In this document: piece after piece, positions 47,709 through 56,602 of the stretch
How the letters are laid out: each line of letters begins with the position of its first letter
How positions within the stretch are numbered: the stretch's first letter is position 1
NCBI GenBank assembly: GCA_002402825.1
Contig: DHGP01000015.1
Location: 1 to 64,000 of the forward strand
From: Firmicutes bacterium UBA4795
GTDB taxonomy: Bacteria; Bacillota; Desulfotomaculia; Desulfotomaculales; Nap2-2B
Reading direction: 5' to 3'
DNA length: 64,000 nucleotides
Notes under the pieces: model-generated
The model's database searches: none
Seen by the model: the letters and a program-made list of their open reading frames with translations, nothing else
Told to the model about the DNA's origin: nothing
Made by a program: the position numbers and the translations under genes

Positions 47709-48944
47709 TTAAAATGTCTTTTCCAGACCAATATCTTCCTTTGTTTCTACCAGTATCCTAATTCTCACCAGTTCTTCCTGGTCCTTTGCTATTTCTTCCG
47801 TTTCTTGCTTTATTATTGCGGCCTGTTTAGGTATTTGTTTTTTAACTTTTGCCCAGGCTTTTTGCCAGGCTTTTTGCCGGGCCTCTTCCCTGTCTAAAAC
47901 ACTTTCGTAGTTTTCTAATTCGTAATATTTCTGCCTAATTAATTCGACAGGAGGCTTAAAACTCCTCCAGGGCGGCAGTTTTTTCATCGTAACTTCTTTT
48001 TTATATTTAGTAAAAGGTATGCCTGACGGACCAATTCTCAGTTCCTTAAAACCAGTCCTTAAAATTAATCTGGTAGCTGTTCTTCCGGTGTATCGCTGCC
48101 CTTTTTCCTTAAGATATGCTTCTCCATAACCATTATACCATACCCTGGCATTTACAATCCCCTTAGCGTGGACATATAATGGTTTTTTTACCTTTCCTAA
48201 GGATTGTCCTTGTTCAGGTGTTTCTTCAGCCTTTTTTACCGGTAAAACTATTCCTGAAATAAGAATCTGACCGGGCACAACCATATCTTCTTCCTGGACA
48301 ACCGCTTGACCATTTATGACTAATATTTCTTTAATTATACCAACTTTTTTAGCTATAATATGTGCTGGATTTTCATTTTTTTCCTTTATTTGCTCTTTTT
48401 CTACCGTTTCAATGATAACTCTTGTTCCTTTAACTGTAATGCCAACCCAGGATATTTCGGGTAAACGTTCTTGAATTACTTTTTCAATTATTTTGGGTTT
48501 TAACTGCTTTTTTAAAACACCTTGTTTTAAACCGGCTTCGGCTGCTACTTCTAAAACTTCAGTACTAGAATAATGATGATTACCGTTTACTTCAATAAAC
48601 CATACAAATGAACTTAAGAGATATAAGCCCAAAACGAAAATTACTATCCCCAAAGCCATGGATTTACGTCGTTTTATACGCAAATAAAGAAATGGTATCC
48701 CCGTCCGTTTTTGAATCCAAAACCGGCAATGCGCCTTTCTAGCCACCTGGCGAAGGGTACGAACAGTGCTCAATCTTACTTTTGCCAACAGCCTGTCTTT
48801 ACCAATGCTGGTAATATCCCATAGAACAACCCCGTTGTCTAGGGCTAAATTAATAAATTTTTCTAGTGACTCGCCTTCAACTAAAATAATCACGTAGCCT
48901 ATTAAGTAAGAAACAAAATTAAAAACAGGCATATTCTTACCCAT
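47709..48944 (-). CDS. yqfD: Sporulation protein YqfD
   Basis: YqfD is an endospore-formation protein (related to the SpoIV group), expressed in the mother cell in Bacillus. The 411-residue protein has an N-terminal domain, one membrane segment near 95-113 (LGIVIFVLGLYLLSSFVWFI), a POTRA-like segment (VLEVAAEAGLKQGVLKKQL), and a C-terminal helical tail. It overlaps yqfC by eight bases, the usual pair, and precedes phoH. This marks the host as a spore former. Confidence 0.93.
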   Translation of the reverse strand: MGKNMPVFNFVSYLIGYVIILVEGESLEKFINLALDNGVVLWDITSIGKDRLLAKVRLSTVRTLRQVARKAHCRFWIQKRTGIPFLYLRIKRRKSMALGIVIFVLGLYLLSSFVWFIEVNGNHHYSSTEVLEVAAEAGLKQGVLKKQLKPKIIEKVIQERLPEISWVGITVKGTRVIIETVEKEQIKEKNENPAHIIAKKVGIIKEILVINGQAVVQEEDMVVPGQILISGIVLPVKKAEETPEQGQSLGKVKKPLYVHAKGIVNARVWYNGYGEAYLKEKGQRYTGRTATRLILRTGFKELRIGPSGIPFTKYKKEVTMKKLPPWRSFKPPVELIRQKYYELENYESVLDREEARQKAWQKAWAKVKKQIPKQAAIIKQETEEIAKDQEELVRIRILVETKEDIGLEKTF

Positions 48945-49227
48945 CCTTATTTAAGATAATGCCTTTAATTTTTCCTTCAATACAAATCTCTTTAGGAACA
49001 ATACTACGGATTTTTAATTTATCGCCATTTACTGTTAGTTCACCTACCGTGGTGTAAAGACGCACGCGTGAAATGGTGTACTCAAGAATACCGCAATGAT
49101 TTTCTATAAATACTTTTACGTCACCTATAAGAGTTACTTTTGGTAAGTTGAGTACAATATCATCAGGGAACTCTAAAACTTCAGACACTTTTTGCTTAAG
49201 GTGCTTTGCTGTACCCCGTTTGGTCAT
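48937..49227 (-). CDS. yqfC: Sporulation protein YqfC
   Basis: A 96-residue YabP/YqfC-family protein, found only in spore formers; YqfC is paired with YqfD. Visible are EVLEFPDDIVLNLPKVTLIG, VFIENHCGILEYTISRVRL and ELTVNGDKLKIRSIVPKEIC. ATG 49227 is chosen because AAGAGGTGG lies four bases upstream; an earlier in-frame start at 49296 adds 23 hydrophobic/basic residues not typical of the family. It overlaps yqfD. Confidence 0.93.
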   Translation of the reverse strand: MTKRGTAKHLKQKVSEVLEFPDDIVLNLPKVTLIGDVKVFIENHCGILEYTISRVRLYTTVGELTVNGDKLKIRSIVPKEICIEGKIKGIILNKDG

Positions 49228-49340
49228 AAAACCACCTCTTGCCAAATATATGCCCTTACGAAAAAAGAAATTACCACTGAAAAGGTAATTTACCATGATG
49301 CATCACGAAAAAATAATTTAAACCTTAGTTACCTGAATTA

Positions 49341-49376
49341 AAATAAAAATACCCGGTCCTAAAAAATTACCGGATA
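49341..49376 (-). terminator. Rho-independent terminator of rpsU
   Basis: On the minus strand an 8-bp stem (TATCCGGT / ACCGGGTA, with one G-T pair) is followed by TTTTTATTTT. It lies 43 bases after the rpsU stop. Confidence 0.75.
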
Positions 49377-49418
49377 CTTTTCTACCTGATTACTTTTATC
49401 CTTTTATACCTTTATCCT

Positions 49419-49601
49419 TTAAAAACGGTATTTATTTCTTCTTCGGGCTGCTTCAGCCTTTTTTTTCCTTCGAACACTTGGTTTTTCATAATGTTCATGC
49501 CGCCTGGCCTCGGCCATAACACCTGCTTTCTGGCAGGTTCTTTTAAAACGCCGGAGGGCACTGTCCAGGGATTCATTCTTACCAACACGTACTTCTGCCA
49601 T
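49419..49601 (-). CDS. rpsU: 30S ribosomal protein S21
   Basis: S21 is a small basic 30S protein. The 60 residues AEVRVGKNESLDSALRRFKR followed by EARRHEHYEKPSVRRKKK and a basic tail are typical. GGAGGGAGGGG lies upstream of ATG 49601. It has its own promoter and terminator and precedes yqfC-yqfD, as in many Clostridia. An overlapping longer frame (49412-49636) is a shadow. Confidence 0.97.
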   Translation of the reverse strand: MAEVRVGKNESLDSALRRFKRTCQKAGVMAEARRHEHYEKPSVRRKKKAEAARRRNKYRF

Positions 49602-49697
49602 AATCTTTCCCCTCCCTCCGTTAAACCATCTAGCAAAATAAAAACCTCCGTTAAATTTAAATTAAAGTTAAATAAAAGTTAAATAAAACTTGCTTAA

Positions 49698-49727
49698 ATT
49701 ATATCTCAAACTACTTAGTACCGTCAA
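49698..49727 (-). promoter_or_regulatory. Promoter of rpsU
   Basis: TTGACG (49722-49727) and a perfect TATAAT (49698-49703) on the minus strand with an 18-base spacer. The leader to rpsU is about 90 bases. Confidence 0.75.
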
Positions 49728-49734
49728 TAAAGAT

Positions 49735-50079
49735 TTAACCAGGGGGCCAATGAAGGGGACGGCCAGTAATTAAATGAAAATGAACATGAAAAATTAGCTG
49801 ACCTGCATCCTGTTGACAATTTGACACCAAACGAAAACCTTTATCTTTATATCCTAATTTCTCAGCCATTTTAGCACCAGTCATATGCAATTTATTTATA
49901 ATTGGGGCATCTTCCTCTTTTAAGTCAAAAAAAGTAGGTATATGCTTTTTGGGGATTAATAAAAGGTGAACAGGAGCCACCGGACGAATATCTCTTAAAA
50001 CAATAACTTTATCATCTTCATAAATAATATCAGCCGGGGTTTCTTTTCTGATAATTTTACAAAAAATACACTCCTGCAT
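49735..50079 (-). CDS. HIT-family (histidine triad) nucleotide-binding protein
   Basis: A 114-residue HIT protein of the Hint branch, which hydrolyse nucleoside phosphoramidates such as AMP-lysine. CIFCKIIRKETPADIIYEDD at the start holds a CxxC, KHIPTF is conserved, and the active-site triad is in FHVHFHLITGR (H-V-H-F-H). Length and motifs are complete. It follows mtaB by about 110 bases. Precise substrate unknown. Confidence 0.94.
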   Translation of the reverse strand: MQECIFCKIIRKETPADIIYEDDKVIVLRDIRPVAPVHLLLIPKKHIPTFFDLKEEDAPIINKLHMTGAKMAEKLGYKDKGFRLVSNCQQDAGQLIFHVHFHLITGRPLHWPPG

Positions 50080-50189
50080 TAATTCACCTCCTTTTTTCTG
50101 TCTTTGATTTAACTTTACATTTATATTCTATCTATACTTATTAAACTCCTGCTTTAAAAAATAAAATTATCATAATATTTTAAAAATAA

Positions 50190-51518
50190 TTAAATTATCA
50201 TTCCTTTTAGTAAGTTATTTTCGACTTCTTTTACCTTTACCTTAACAATATGGCCACGTAATTCTAAGGAACCCGGAAATATTGCAGTCAGATAATTGTC
50301 AGTAAGGCCCTTCAGGCAACCGGGATAAAAACTGGCTGCCTCCTCCTCTACCAATACATTCACCTCACGTCCCATGTGTTGCAAAGCAAAAGAATGCGCT
50401 AGTTCTTTGCCTAAAAAAATAAGAATTTCACTGCGGTCTTTTTTCACAGATTCCTCTACCTGGTTGGGAAACGTAGCCGCCAAAGTACCCGGGCGGGATG
50501 AATATTTAAACACATGCAAACGAGAAAAAGCCATTTCTCGAACAAATAAATAAGTATTCTTAAATTGTTGTTCTGTCTCCCCTGGAAAACCAACTATTAA
50601 ATCCGTTGTTAGAGCTACCCCGTTAATTTGCTCCCGAATCAGCTTAACCAACTTACGGTATTTACTGGTATTGTAACGCCTTCCCATACTCCGTAATATT
50701 TCGTTATCGCCACTTTGTAAAGGAATATGTAAATGACGGCATATTTTTGGCTGGGTAGCTATAAATTCTATTAGCGCAAGGTTAACATCCTGAGGTTCAA
50801 TAGAACTAAGCCGTATTCTTTTTAAATTAGGAATGTTTACTAAAAAAGAAAGCAAGGCAGTTAAATTAACCTGGTTTTCAAGATCACGCCCGTAAGCGCC
50901 AATATGAATACCCGTAAGAACAATCTCTTTAAAACCTTTTTGAGTCAAGGAGGTAACTTCGTCTATAATCTTTTCCGGTTGCCGGCTGCGTAAAGGGCCT
51001 CTGGCGTAAGGGACAATACAATAGGTACAAAAATTATTGCATCCTTCTTGTATTTTTACGTACGCGCGGGTACGTTCAGACAGTGATAGAACTGATAACT
51101 CTTCGTAAGCCTGAACAAAATTAAACCTACGTACCAGATTATATTTTGTCTCTATAGGTACTTCACGGCAAAGCTTTTCGACCAAATCAACCAATTGATT
51201 CAGGTTTCGCGTCCCGGCTATCACATCTACTTCGGGAATATTTTTTACTTCTTCCGGAGATGCCTGAGCGTAACAGCCCGTCACTACTACTAAAGAAACA
51301 GGATTTTTTCGTTTTGCCCGGCGAATTAATTGACGTGATTTCCGGTCTGCCAGATGGGTGACTGTACAGGTGTTAATTACATAAATATCGGCTTCTTCTG
51401 AAAAATTTACGATTTTGTAGCCTCTTTTTTCAAATAAATTGGCTAAAGCGTTGGCGTCGTACTGGCTTACTTTACAGCCCAGGGAGGTTAGCGCTACTTT
51501 TTTTACCTTTTTCAACAT
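50190..51518 (-). CDS. mtaB: tRNA t6A37 methylthiotransferase MtaB
   Basis: MtaB converts t6A37 to ms2t6A37 in tRNAs. The 442-residue radical SAM protein has an N-terminal MTTase domain with cysteines in TSLGCKVSQYDANAL, VINTCTVTHLADRK and VVTGCYAQASPEE, then the radical SAM motif CNNFCTYCIVPYARG, and a C-terminal TRAM domain. MiaB and RimO are related, but the sequence pattern and position after dnaJ mark MtaB. The prmA and rsmE genes often found between dnaJ and mtaB are absent; the gap is three bases. Confidence 0.94.
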   Translation of the reverse strand: MLKKVKKVALTSLGCKVSQYDANALANLFEKRGYKIVNFSEEADIYVINTCTVTHLADRKSRQLIRRAKRKNPVSLVVVTGCYAQASPEEVKNIPEVDVIAGTRNLNQLVDLVEKLCREVPIETKYNLVRRFNFVQAYEELSVLSLSERTRAYVKIQEGCNNFCTYCIVPYARGPLRSRQPEKIIDEVTSLTQKGFKEIVLTGIHIGAYGRDLENQVNLTALLSFLVNIPNLKRIRLSSIEPQDVNLALIEFIATQPKICRHLHIPLQSGDNEILRSMGRRYNTSKYRKLVKLIREQINGVALTTDLIVGFPGETEQQFKNTYLFVREMAFSRLHVFKYSSRPGTLAATFPNQVEESVKKDRSEILIFLGKELAHSFALQHMGREVNVLVEEEAASFYPGCLKGLTDNYLTAIFPGSLELRGHIVKVKVKEVENNLLKGMII

Positions 51519-51521
51519 TTT

Positions 51522-52664
51522 TTATCCGGTGAAGGCATCTCTCATTTTTCCAAAAAACCCCTTCTCAACCCCGGCCGGGCTTTCGCCGCTTAGGTGCGCA
51601 AACTCACGAAGTAATTGTTTTTGCTTCTCGTTTAGTTTGGTGGGAGTGACTATTTTAACTATAACATGCTGGTCGCCCCGGCCATACCCGTTAAGGCTGG
51701 GAATGCCCTGGTTACGCAATCGAAAAACCGTTCCGTGCTGGGTTCCTTCGGGTATACGTATTTTTGCCGTACCTTCTAAAGTAGGGACTTCTATTTCATC
51801 GCCCAACGCGGCCTGAGCAAAAGAAAGAGGTGCTTCACAGATGACATCATTACCCTCCCGCGTAAAAATGCGGTGGGGACGGACAGAAATATATACGTAA
51901 AGATCCCCTGGAGGACCCCCGTATGGGCCGGCTTCTCCTTCGCCCGAAACACGTAACCGGGTGCCATTGTCTACCCCGGCCGGAACTTTTACGTGAATAT
52001 GGCGCGTCCGGCGTACCTGTCCTGTTCCGTGGCAAGTAGCACATGGTTTTTCAATAACTTTCCCTCTGCCGCGGCACCGCTCACAAGTACGCGTCTGAAT
52101 AACGCGACCTAAAAGGGTGCTTTGAGTGAACTGAATTTGTCCGGTGCCAGCACAGGCTACACAGGGTTGCGGCTTACTACCTGGGGCAGCCCCGCTACCG
52201 TTACATGTGCCACAAGTTTCCACGCGCGGTATCTTAACTTCTTTTTCGACCCCAAAGGCAGCTTCTTTAAAAGAAATTTCCAAATCAGCTCGAACATCGG
52301 CGCCCCTTTCAGGACCTCGCCTTTGCCTAGGGGACCCGCCCCCAAAAAACATATCAAAAATATCCCCTAAGCCGCCAAAATCATTACGAAAACCGCCAAA
52401 CCGGCTAAAGATATCTTCATAATTACTAAATCCCTGACCATCAAAAGCACTGTGGCCAAAACGGTCGTAATTAGCTCTTTTTTCAGGGTCACTTAATACC
52501 TCGTAAGCTTCCGCAATCTCTTTAAACTTAGCTTCAGCCTCTTCTTTATTTGGATTAGCATCAGGATGGTACTGCCGGGCTAGCTTACGAAAAGCTTTTT
52601 TAATCTCTTCCTGGCTAGCATCGCGCGAAACACCTAATACTTCGTAATAGTCACGCTTTGCCAT
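51522..52664 (-). CDS. dnaJ: Chaperone DnaJ
   Basis: DnaJ delivers clients to DnaK and stimulates its ATPase. The 380-residue type I protein shows the J domain with QYHPDANPN (HPD), a G/F-rich segment (RFGGFRNDFGGLGDIFDMFF), four zinc-binding repeats (CGTCNGSG, CVACAGTG, CERCRGRG, CATCHGTG), and the C-terminal client-binding domains. It is last of hrcA-grpE-dnaK-dnaJ, 135 bases after dnaK. Confidence 0.98.
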   Translation of the reverse strand: MAKRDYYEVLGVSRDASQEEIKKAFRKLARQYHPDANPNKEEAEAKFKEIAEAYEVLSDPEKRANYDRFGHSAFDGQGFSNYEDIFSRFGGFRNDFGGLGDIFDMFFGGGSPRQRRGPERGADVRADLEISFKEAAFGVEKEVKIPRVETCGTCNGSGAAPGSKPQPCVACAGTGQIQFTQSTLLGRVIQTRTCERCRGRGKVIEKPCATCHGTGQVRRTRHIHVKVPAGVDNGTRLRVSGEGEAGPYGGPPGDLYVYISVRPHRIFTREGNDVICEAPLSFAQAALGDEIEVPTLEGTAKIRIPEGTQHGTVFRLRNQGIPSLNGYGRGDQHVIVKIVTPTKLNEKQKQLLREFAHLSGESPAGVEKGFFGKMRDAFTG

Positions 52665-52799
52665 TTATTTCTACCACCTTATTTCTAACTCTTTTTAAAC
52701 GCTAAAATAACCATTTGAACAATAGCTGTTGGACAATACTCGAAGTACTTTAACATTATACTATAAGCCTATAGATTTAGCCACTTGTAAAATAAAACT

Positions 52800-54653
52800 T
52801 TACTTTTCATCCTTTATTTCGTAATCGGCGTCAACTACTTTTTCCTTTTTTTTCTCTGTTTTCTCGCTTTCTGCGGTTTGGTTCTGACTAAATCCTTGTT
52901 GAGCCTGCTGCGCTTTCTCTGCTTGCTGTTGATACATAGCGGCACTCATTTCATATAAAGGGGTGGTTAAATTATTCATTTTTTGCCTGATTAAATCCAG
53001 ATCAACTCCTTGAAGAGCTTCTCTTAATTCCGCTACAGCTCTGTTTACCTGTTCTGCTTTGCTTTGCTCTGCTTTGTCTCCTAAATCCTTAATTGTTTTT
53101 TCAGCTTGGTAAATCATACTATCAGCCTGGTTCCGTAGTTCCGCTTCTTCCTTACGCCGCCGGTCCTCCTCAGCTTTTTGTTCTGCTTCCCTAACCATTC
53201 GTTTGATTTCTTCCTCGGAAAGATTTGAAGTTCCGGTAATGGTAATACTTTGGGCCTTATTGGTGCCTAAATCTTTAGCCGAAACATTAACAATACCGTT
53301 TACATCTATGTCAAATTTAACCTCTATTTGAGGGACCCCGCGTGGAGCAGGGGGGATACCGGTTAAAAGAAATTTTCCTAAAGTCTTATTATCGGACGCC
53401 ATGGGCCTTTCACCTTGTAAAACGTGAATTTCTACGGTAGTTTGACCATCAGCGGCGGTAGAAAATATCTGGCTTTTGGAAGTAGGAATAGTGGTGTTCC
53501 GTTCAATCAATTTGGTAAAAACGTTTCCTAAGGTTTCAATTCCTAAAGACAAAGGGGTAACGTCAAGAAGCAAAACGTCCTTGACCTCGCCCGCTAAAAC
53601 CCCGGCTTGAATTGCTGCCCCTACGGCTACACATTCATCTGGATTAATTCCTTTATGCGGTTCCTTTCCTAAGAACTTCCGGATTGCTTCCTGCACCGCC
53701 GGCGTTCGAGTAGAACCACCTACCAGCAAAATCTTATCAATATCTTTTGGTTCTAAACCAGCATCTGCCAAAGCTTGACGGGTAGGCCCCATCGTTTTCT
53801 CTACTAAATCGGCAGTTAAGTCTTCAAACTTAGCCCGCGTTAAGTTTAGGTCTAAATGTTTAGGACCGTTGGCATCTGCCGTAATAAAAGGCAAATTAAT
53901 ATTGGTTGTAGTTACCCCGCTTAACTCTATTTTTGCTTTTTCGGCCGCTTCTCTAAGCCGCTGCATAGCCATCCGGTCATGACGTAGATCAATACCCGTA
54001 TCTTTTTTAAATTCTGCTACCAGCCAATCTACAATCCGCAGGTCAAAATCATCGCCTCCCAAGAGGTTGTTCCCACTGGTAGCTTTAACTTCAAAGATAC
54101 CTTCTCCAAGCTCTAAAATAGAAACATCAAAAGTTCCTCCTCCAAGGTCAAAAACCAAAATGGTCTGGTCCTTTTCTTTGTCCAAACCATATGCTAATGC
54201 TGCAGCCGTTGGTTCGTTAATAATGCGTAACACCTCTAATCCAGCAATTCTGCCCGCGTCTTTAGTGGCCTGGCGTTGGGCATCAGTAAAATAAGCCGGG
54301 GTAGTAATAATAGCTTTTTCTATTTTCTCACCTAAATAGCTTTCCGCATCCGCTTTAAGTTTTTGTAGAATCATCGCTGATATTTCCTGGGGAGTATATT
54401 CCTTATCGTCTATATTTACTTTAAAATTTGAGCCCATCCGCCGTTTTATAGAAGCAATCGTTCGTTCAGGATTGCTTATCATCTGACGTTTAGCTACCTG
54501 ACCAACTAATCGTTCGCCGGTTTTTGAAAATCCCACCACCGAAGGAGTGGTACGCCCCCCTTCGGCATTAGGAATAACTACCGCTTCTCCACCTTCCATT
54601 ACAGCCATACATGAATTTGTAGTTCCTAAGTCAATACCAATTACTTTTGCCAT
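52800..54653 (-). CDS. dnaK: Chaperone DnaK (Hsp70)
   Basis: DnaK is the major ATP-dependent Hsp70 chaperone. The 617-residue protein shows IGIDLGTTNSCMAVM at the start, the ATPase core IFDLGGGTFDVS-type motif (VFDLGGGTFDVSILEL), LLVGGSTRTPAVQ, the linker LLLDVTPLSLGIET, and a helical lid ending in a Gln-rich segment and DADYEIKDEK. It lies between grpE and dnaJ, under CIRCE control through hrcA. Confidence 0.98.
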   Translation of the reverse strand: MAKVIGIDLGTTNSCMAVMEGGEAVVIPNAEGGRTTPSVVGFSKTGERLVGQVAKRQMISNPERTIASIKRRMGSNFKVNIDDKEYTPQEISAMILQKLKADAESYLGEKIEKAIITTPAYFTDAQRQATKDAGRIAGLEVLRIINEPTAAALAYGLDKEKDQTILVFDLGGGTFDVSILELGEGIFEVKATSGNNLLGGDDFDLRIVDWLVAEFKKDTGIDLRHDRMAMQRLREAAEKAKIELSGVTTTNINLPFITADANGPKHLDLNLTRAKFEDLTADLVEKTMGPTRQALADAGLEPKDIDKILLVGGSTRTPAVQEAIRKFLGKEPHKGINPDECVAVGAAIQAGVLAGEVKDVLLLDVTPLSLGIETLGNVFTKLIERNTTIPTSKSQIFSTAADGQTTVEIHVLQGERPMASDNKTLGKFLLTGIPPAPRGVPQIEVKFDIDVNGIVNVSAKDLGTNKAQSITITGTSNLSEEEIKRMVREAEQKAEEDRRRKEEAELRNQADSMIYQAEKTIKDLGDKAEQSKAEQVNRAVAELREALQGVDLDLIRQKMNNLTTPLYEMSAAMYQQQAEKAQQAQQGFSQNQTAESEKTEKKKEKVVDADYEIKDEK

Positions 54654-54745
54654 TTATTTTTAACCTCCTGTTTATCTACCAATATTAATAATAAGCCCGG
54701 GTAATAAATTTTTACCTTTAAGTTATAGAACAATTTTTATAATTT

Positions 54746-55375
54746 TTAGCTTGTTCCTGACCGGGCTACCTTAACCCACGCCGGTCGGATAACTTTTCCT
54801 TTAAAACAATAGCCACGGCGAAGCTCTTCTATAATAGTATTATCTGGTTGTTCCTTGGTTTCTTCTTGTAAAATAACTTCGTGATTTACCGGGTCAAATT
54901 GTTGACCAATAGCTGGGATAATAGACAGCCCTTCCTTAATTAGTATATCTATAAACTGACGGTAAATCATTTCAATACCTTCTTTAAACTTACTTGTATT
55001 TTGATTATCTTCTTTTGGTGCCGCTAGAGCACGTTCAAAATTATCCAGAACTGGCAGTAGCTTTACTATTAAATCTTCGGCCGCAAATTTTAACAGTTCT
55101 TCTTTTTCTTTTCCAACGCGGCGGCGGTAATTCTCAAAATCTGCCTGCATTCTAATTAATCGTTGGTAGTACTCATCTGAGCGTTTTGTTTGTTCAGCGT
55201 ACTGCTGTTTTAATTCCTCTATATTTAATGTTTCTGATACTTCTTCTTTTTCTGTTATTTCTTTTTCTGTAATTTCTTCTGCTGTTGTTTCCTCTTTTGT
55301 TTTTGTTTCTTGCGCGGGTTCAACTATTTCTTCGGCCATTTCTTTTTTTTTATCCGCCGGTGTATTATTTTCCAT
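54746..55375 (-). CDS. grpE: Nucleotide exchange factor GrpE
   Basis: GrpE exchanges ADP for ATP on DnaK. The 209-residue protein starts with a long acidic, low-complexity region (residues 1-60, many E/T/K), then a long coiled coil and the conserved MQADFENYRRRVGKE, KLLPVLDNFERAL and the beta-wing GYCFKGKVIRPAWVKV. It follows hrcA by about 70 bases. Confidence 0.97.
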   Translation of the reverse strand: MENNTPADKKKEMAEEIVEPAQETKTKEETTAEEITEKEITEKEEVSETLNIEELKQQYAEQTKRSDEYYQRLIRMQADFENYRRRVGKEKEELLKFAAEDLIVKLLPVLDNFERALAAPKEDNQNTSKFKEGIEMIYRQFIDILIKEGLSIIPAIGQQFDPVNHEVILQEETKEQPDNTIIEELRRGYCFKGKVIRPAWVKVARSGTS

Positions 55376-55448
55376 ACTACATACCTCCTAAAATCATTAC
55401 TTCTTTATAAATTTCTTTTTATTTTTATTTATGCTTTCTCAAAAACAT

Positions 55449-56504
55449 TTACCTTAAAAATCCTTCAGGTTTAAACATTTTTTCCAGGGTGCGAGAAAGG
55501 CTTTGGGCAATATATTCTACTACCCCAACCGCTTTAGCGTAATCCATTCTTATAGGGCCCAACACACCTATGGTTCCAGCAGACTGTTTCCCCCATTGAT
55601 AAGAAGAAATCACCAGGCTGCAATTACGCATTTCATTATAGTTTATTTCTCCTCCAATACGCACAGTTACTCCTTTTTGCTCCAATCCGCCGGTTAATAA
55701 ATCATACAACAAATACTCTTTTTCCAGGAGGCTTAAAAAAACTCTTACTCGTTCAATATTATGGCAAAACTCAGGCTGATTTAAAACACTAAAAGCTCCC
55801 CCTAAGTATAATTTATTCTTTATATCTGAAGACAAGTTATTAATTATTAATTCTAGCACTTGGTCTAAGACAATTTTATATTTTGCTAGTTCAAAATAAA
55901 TTTCTTTTACTACAGTAAGCTTAATATCATTTACCGTGTGCCCCGCTAGCTTAGCGTTAAATACATCAGAAATTATTTTTAAATCAAGCGCCATAATATT
56001 ATCGGAGATTTCAATTAAATGATGCTGTACAATTCCCGTATCCCATACTACTACTAGCATGGCTTGCCCAAAATTCATCTTTATAAGCTGGAAGTATTTA
56101 TAATTGCCTATTTTTAATTGTGGTATTAAGACCATAGCCGCATATTGGGTTAGTTTAGTTAATAATTGACTTGTTTTTTGCAGCAGTTGGTTTAAATCAG
56201 CAATCTTTTCCTGAAACTCTCTTTTTATGAGCTCTTTTTCGGCACGATCTAATTCTTGTTTTTTCATTAAATAATCTACGTAATAACGAAAACCAAGCTC
56301 TGACGGAATCCTGCCAGCCGAGGTGTGCGGTTGTTCAATATAACCCATTTCTTCTAAATCAGCCATTTCGTTACGAATAGTGGCTGGACTTACCCCTAGA
56401 CCGTATTTTTTCGCCACCGTTCGGGAACTAACTGGTTCGGCCGTATTAATATAGTTACTGACAATAGCTAATAAAACTTGCTGTTTACGGGCTTCCAGCT
56501 TCAT
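55449..56504 (-). CDS. hrcA: Heat-inducible transcription repressor HrcA
   Basis: HrcA binds the CIRCE operator and represses the heat shock operon until GroEL is titrated by misfolded proteins. The 351 residues contain the N-terminal winged helix (ARKQQVLLAIVSNYINTAEP, TIRNEMADLEEMGYIEQPHT) and the central and C-terminal regulatory domains with SAGTIGVLGPIRMDYAKAV. It is first in the operon, with CIRCE 17 bases upstream, so it represses itself. Confidence 0.97.
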   Translation of the reverse strand: MKLEARKQQVLLAIVSNYINTAEPVSSRTVAKKYGLGVSPATIRNEMADLEEMGYIEQPHTSAGRIPSELGFRYYVDYLMKKQELDRAEKELIKREFQEKIADLNQLLQKTSQLLTKLTQYAAMVLIPQLKIGNYKYFQLIKMNFGQAMLVVVWDTGIVQHHLIEISDNIMALDLKIISDVFNAKLAGHTVNDIKLTVVKEIYFELAKYKIVLDQVLELIINNLSSDIKNKLYLGGAFSVLNQPEFCHNIERVRVFLSLLEKEYLLYDLLTGGLEQKGVTVRIGGEINYNEMRNCSLVISSYQWGKQSAGTIGVLGPIRMDYAKAVGVVEYIAQSLSRTLEKMFKPEGFLR

Positions 56505-56520
56505 TAGAAGAACCTCCTTA

Positions 56521-56547
56521 TTAGCACTCTCTCTTAATGAGTGCTAA
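56521..56547. promoter_or_regulatory. CIRCE operator
   Basis: TTAGCACTC-N9-GAGTGCTAA, a perfect match to the consensus, directly between the promoter and the hrcA start. It is the binding site of HrcA. Confidence 0.98.
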
Positions 56548-56559
56548 ACCATTAATTAA

Positions 56560-56588
56560 AATATAACATCATGCCCGCGCTTTGTCAA
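56560..56588 (-). promoter_or_regulatory. Promoter of the hrcA-grpE-dnaK-dnaJ operon
   Basis: TTGACA (56583-56588) and TATATT (56560-56565) on the minus strand with a 17-base spacer. Transcription should start just before the CIRCE element. Confidence 0.75.
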
Positions 56589-56602
56589 GTTAACGCAGCA
56601 AC

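Noticed and set aside
49228..49300. A sigma-E-like promoter (GTAATTT and CATATATT) before yqfC
   Set aside because: Spacing is plausible, but the resulting leader would be only about ten bases and the match is weak.
49412..49636. A 74-residue frame overlapping rpsU
   Set aside because: It has a possible AACGGAGG and TTG start, but its sequence is the out-of-frame reading of S21, which is clearly the real gene.
52122..52422. Two plus-strand frames opposite dnaJ
   Set aside because: Proline/serine-rich translations of the antisense of the zinc-finger and G/F regions, typical shadows.
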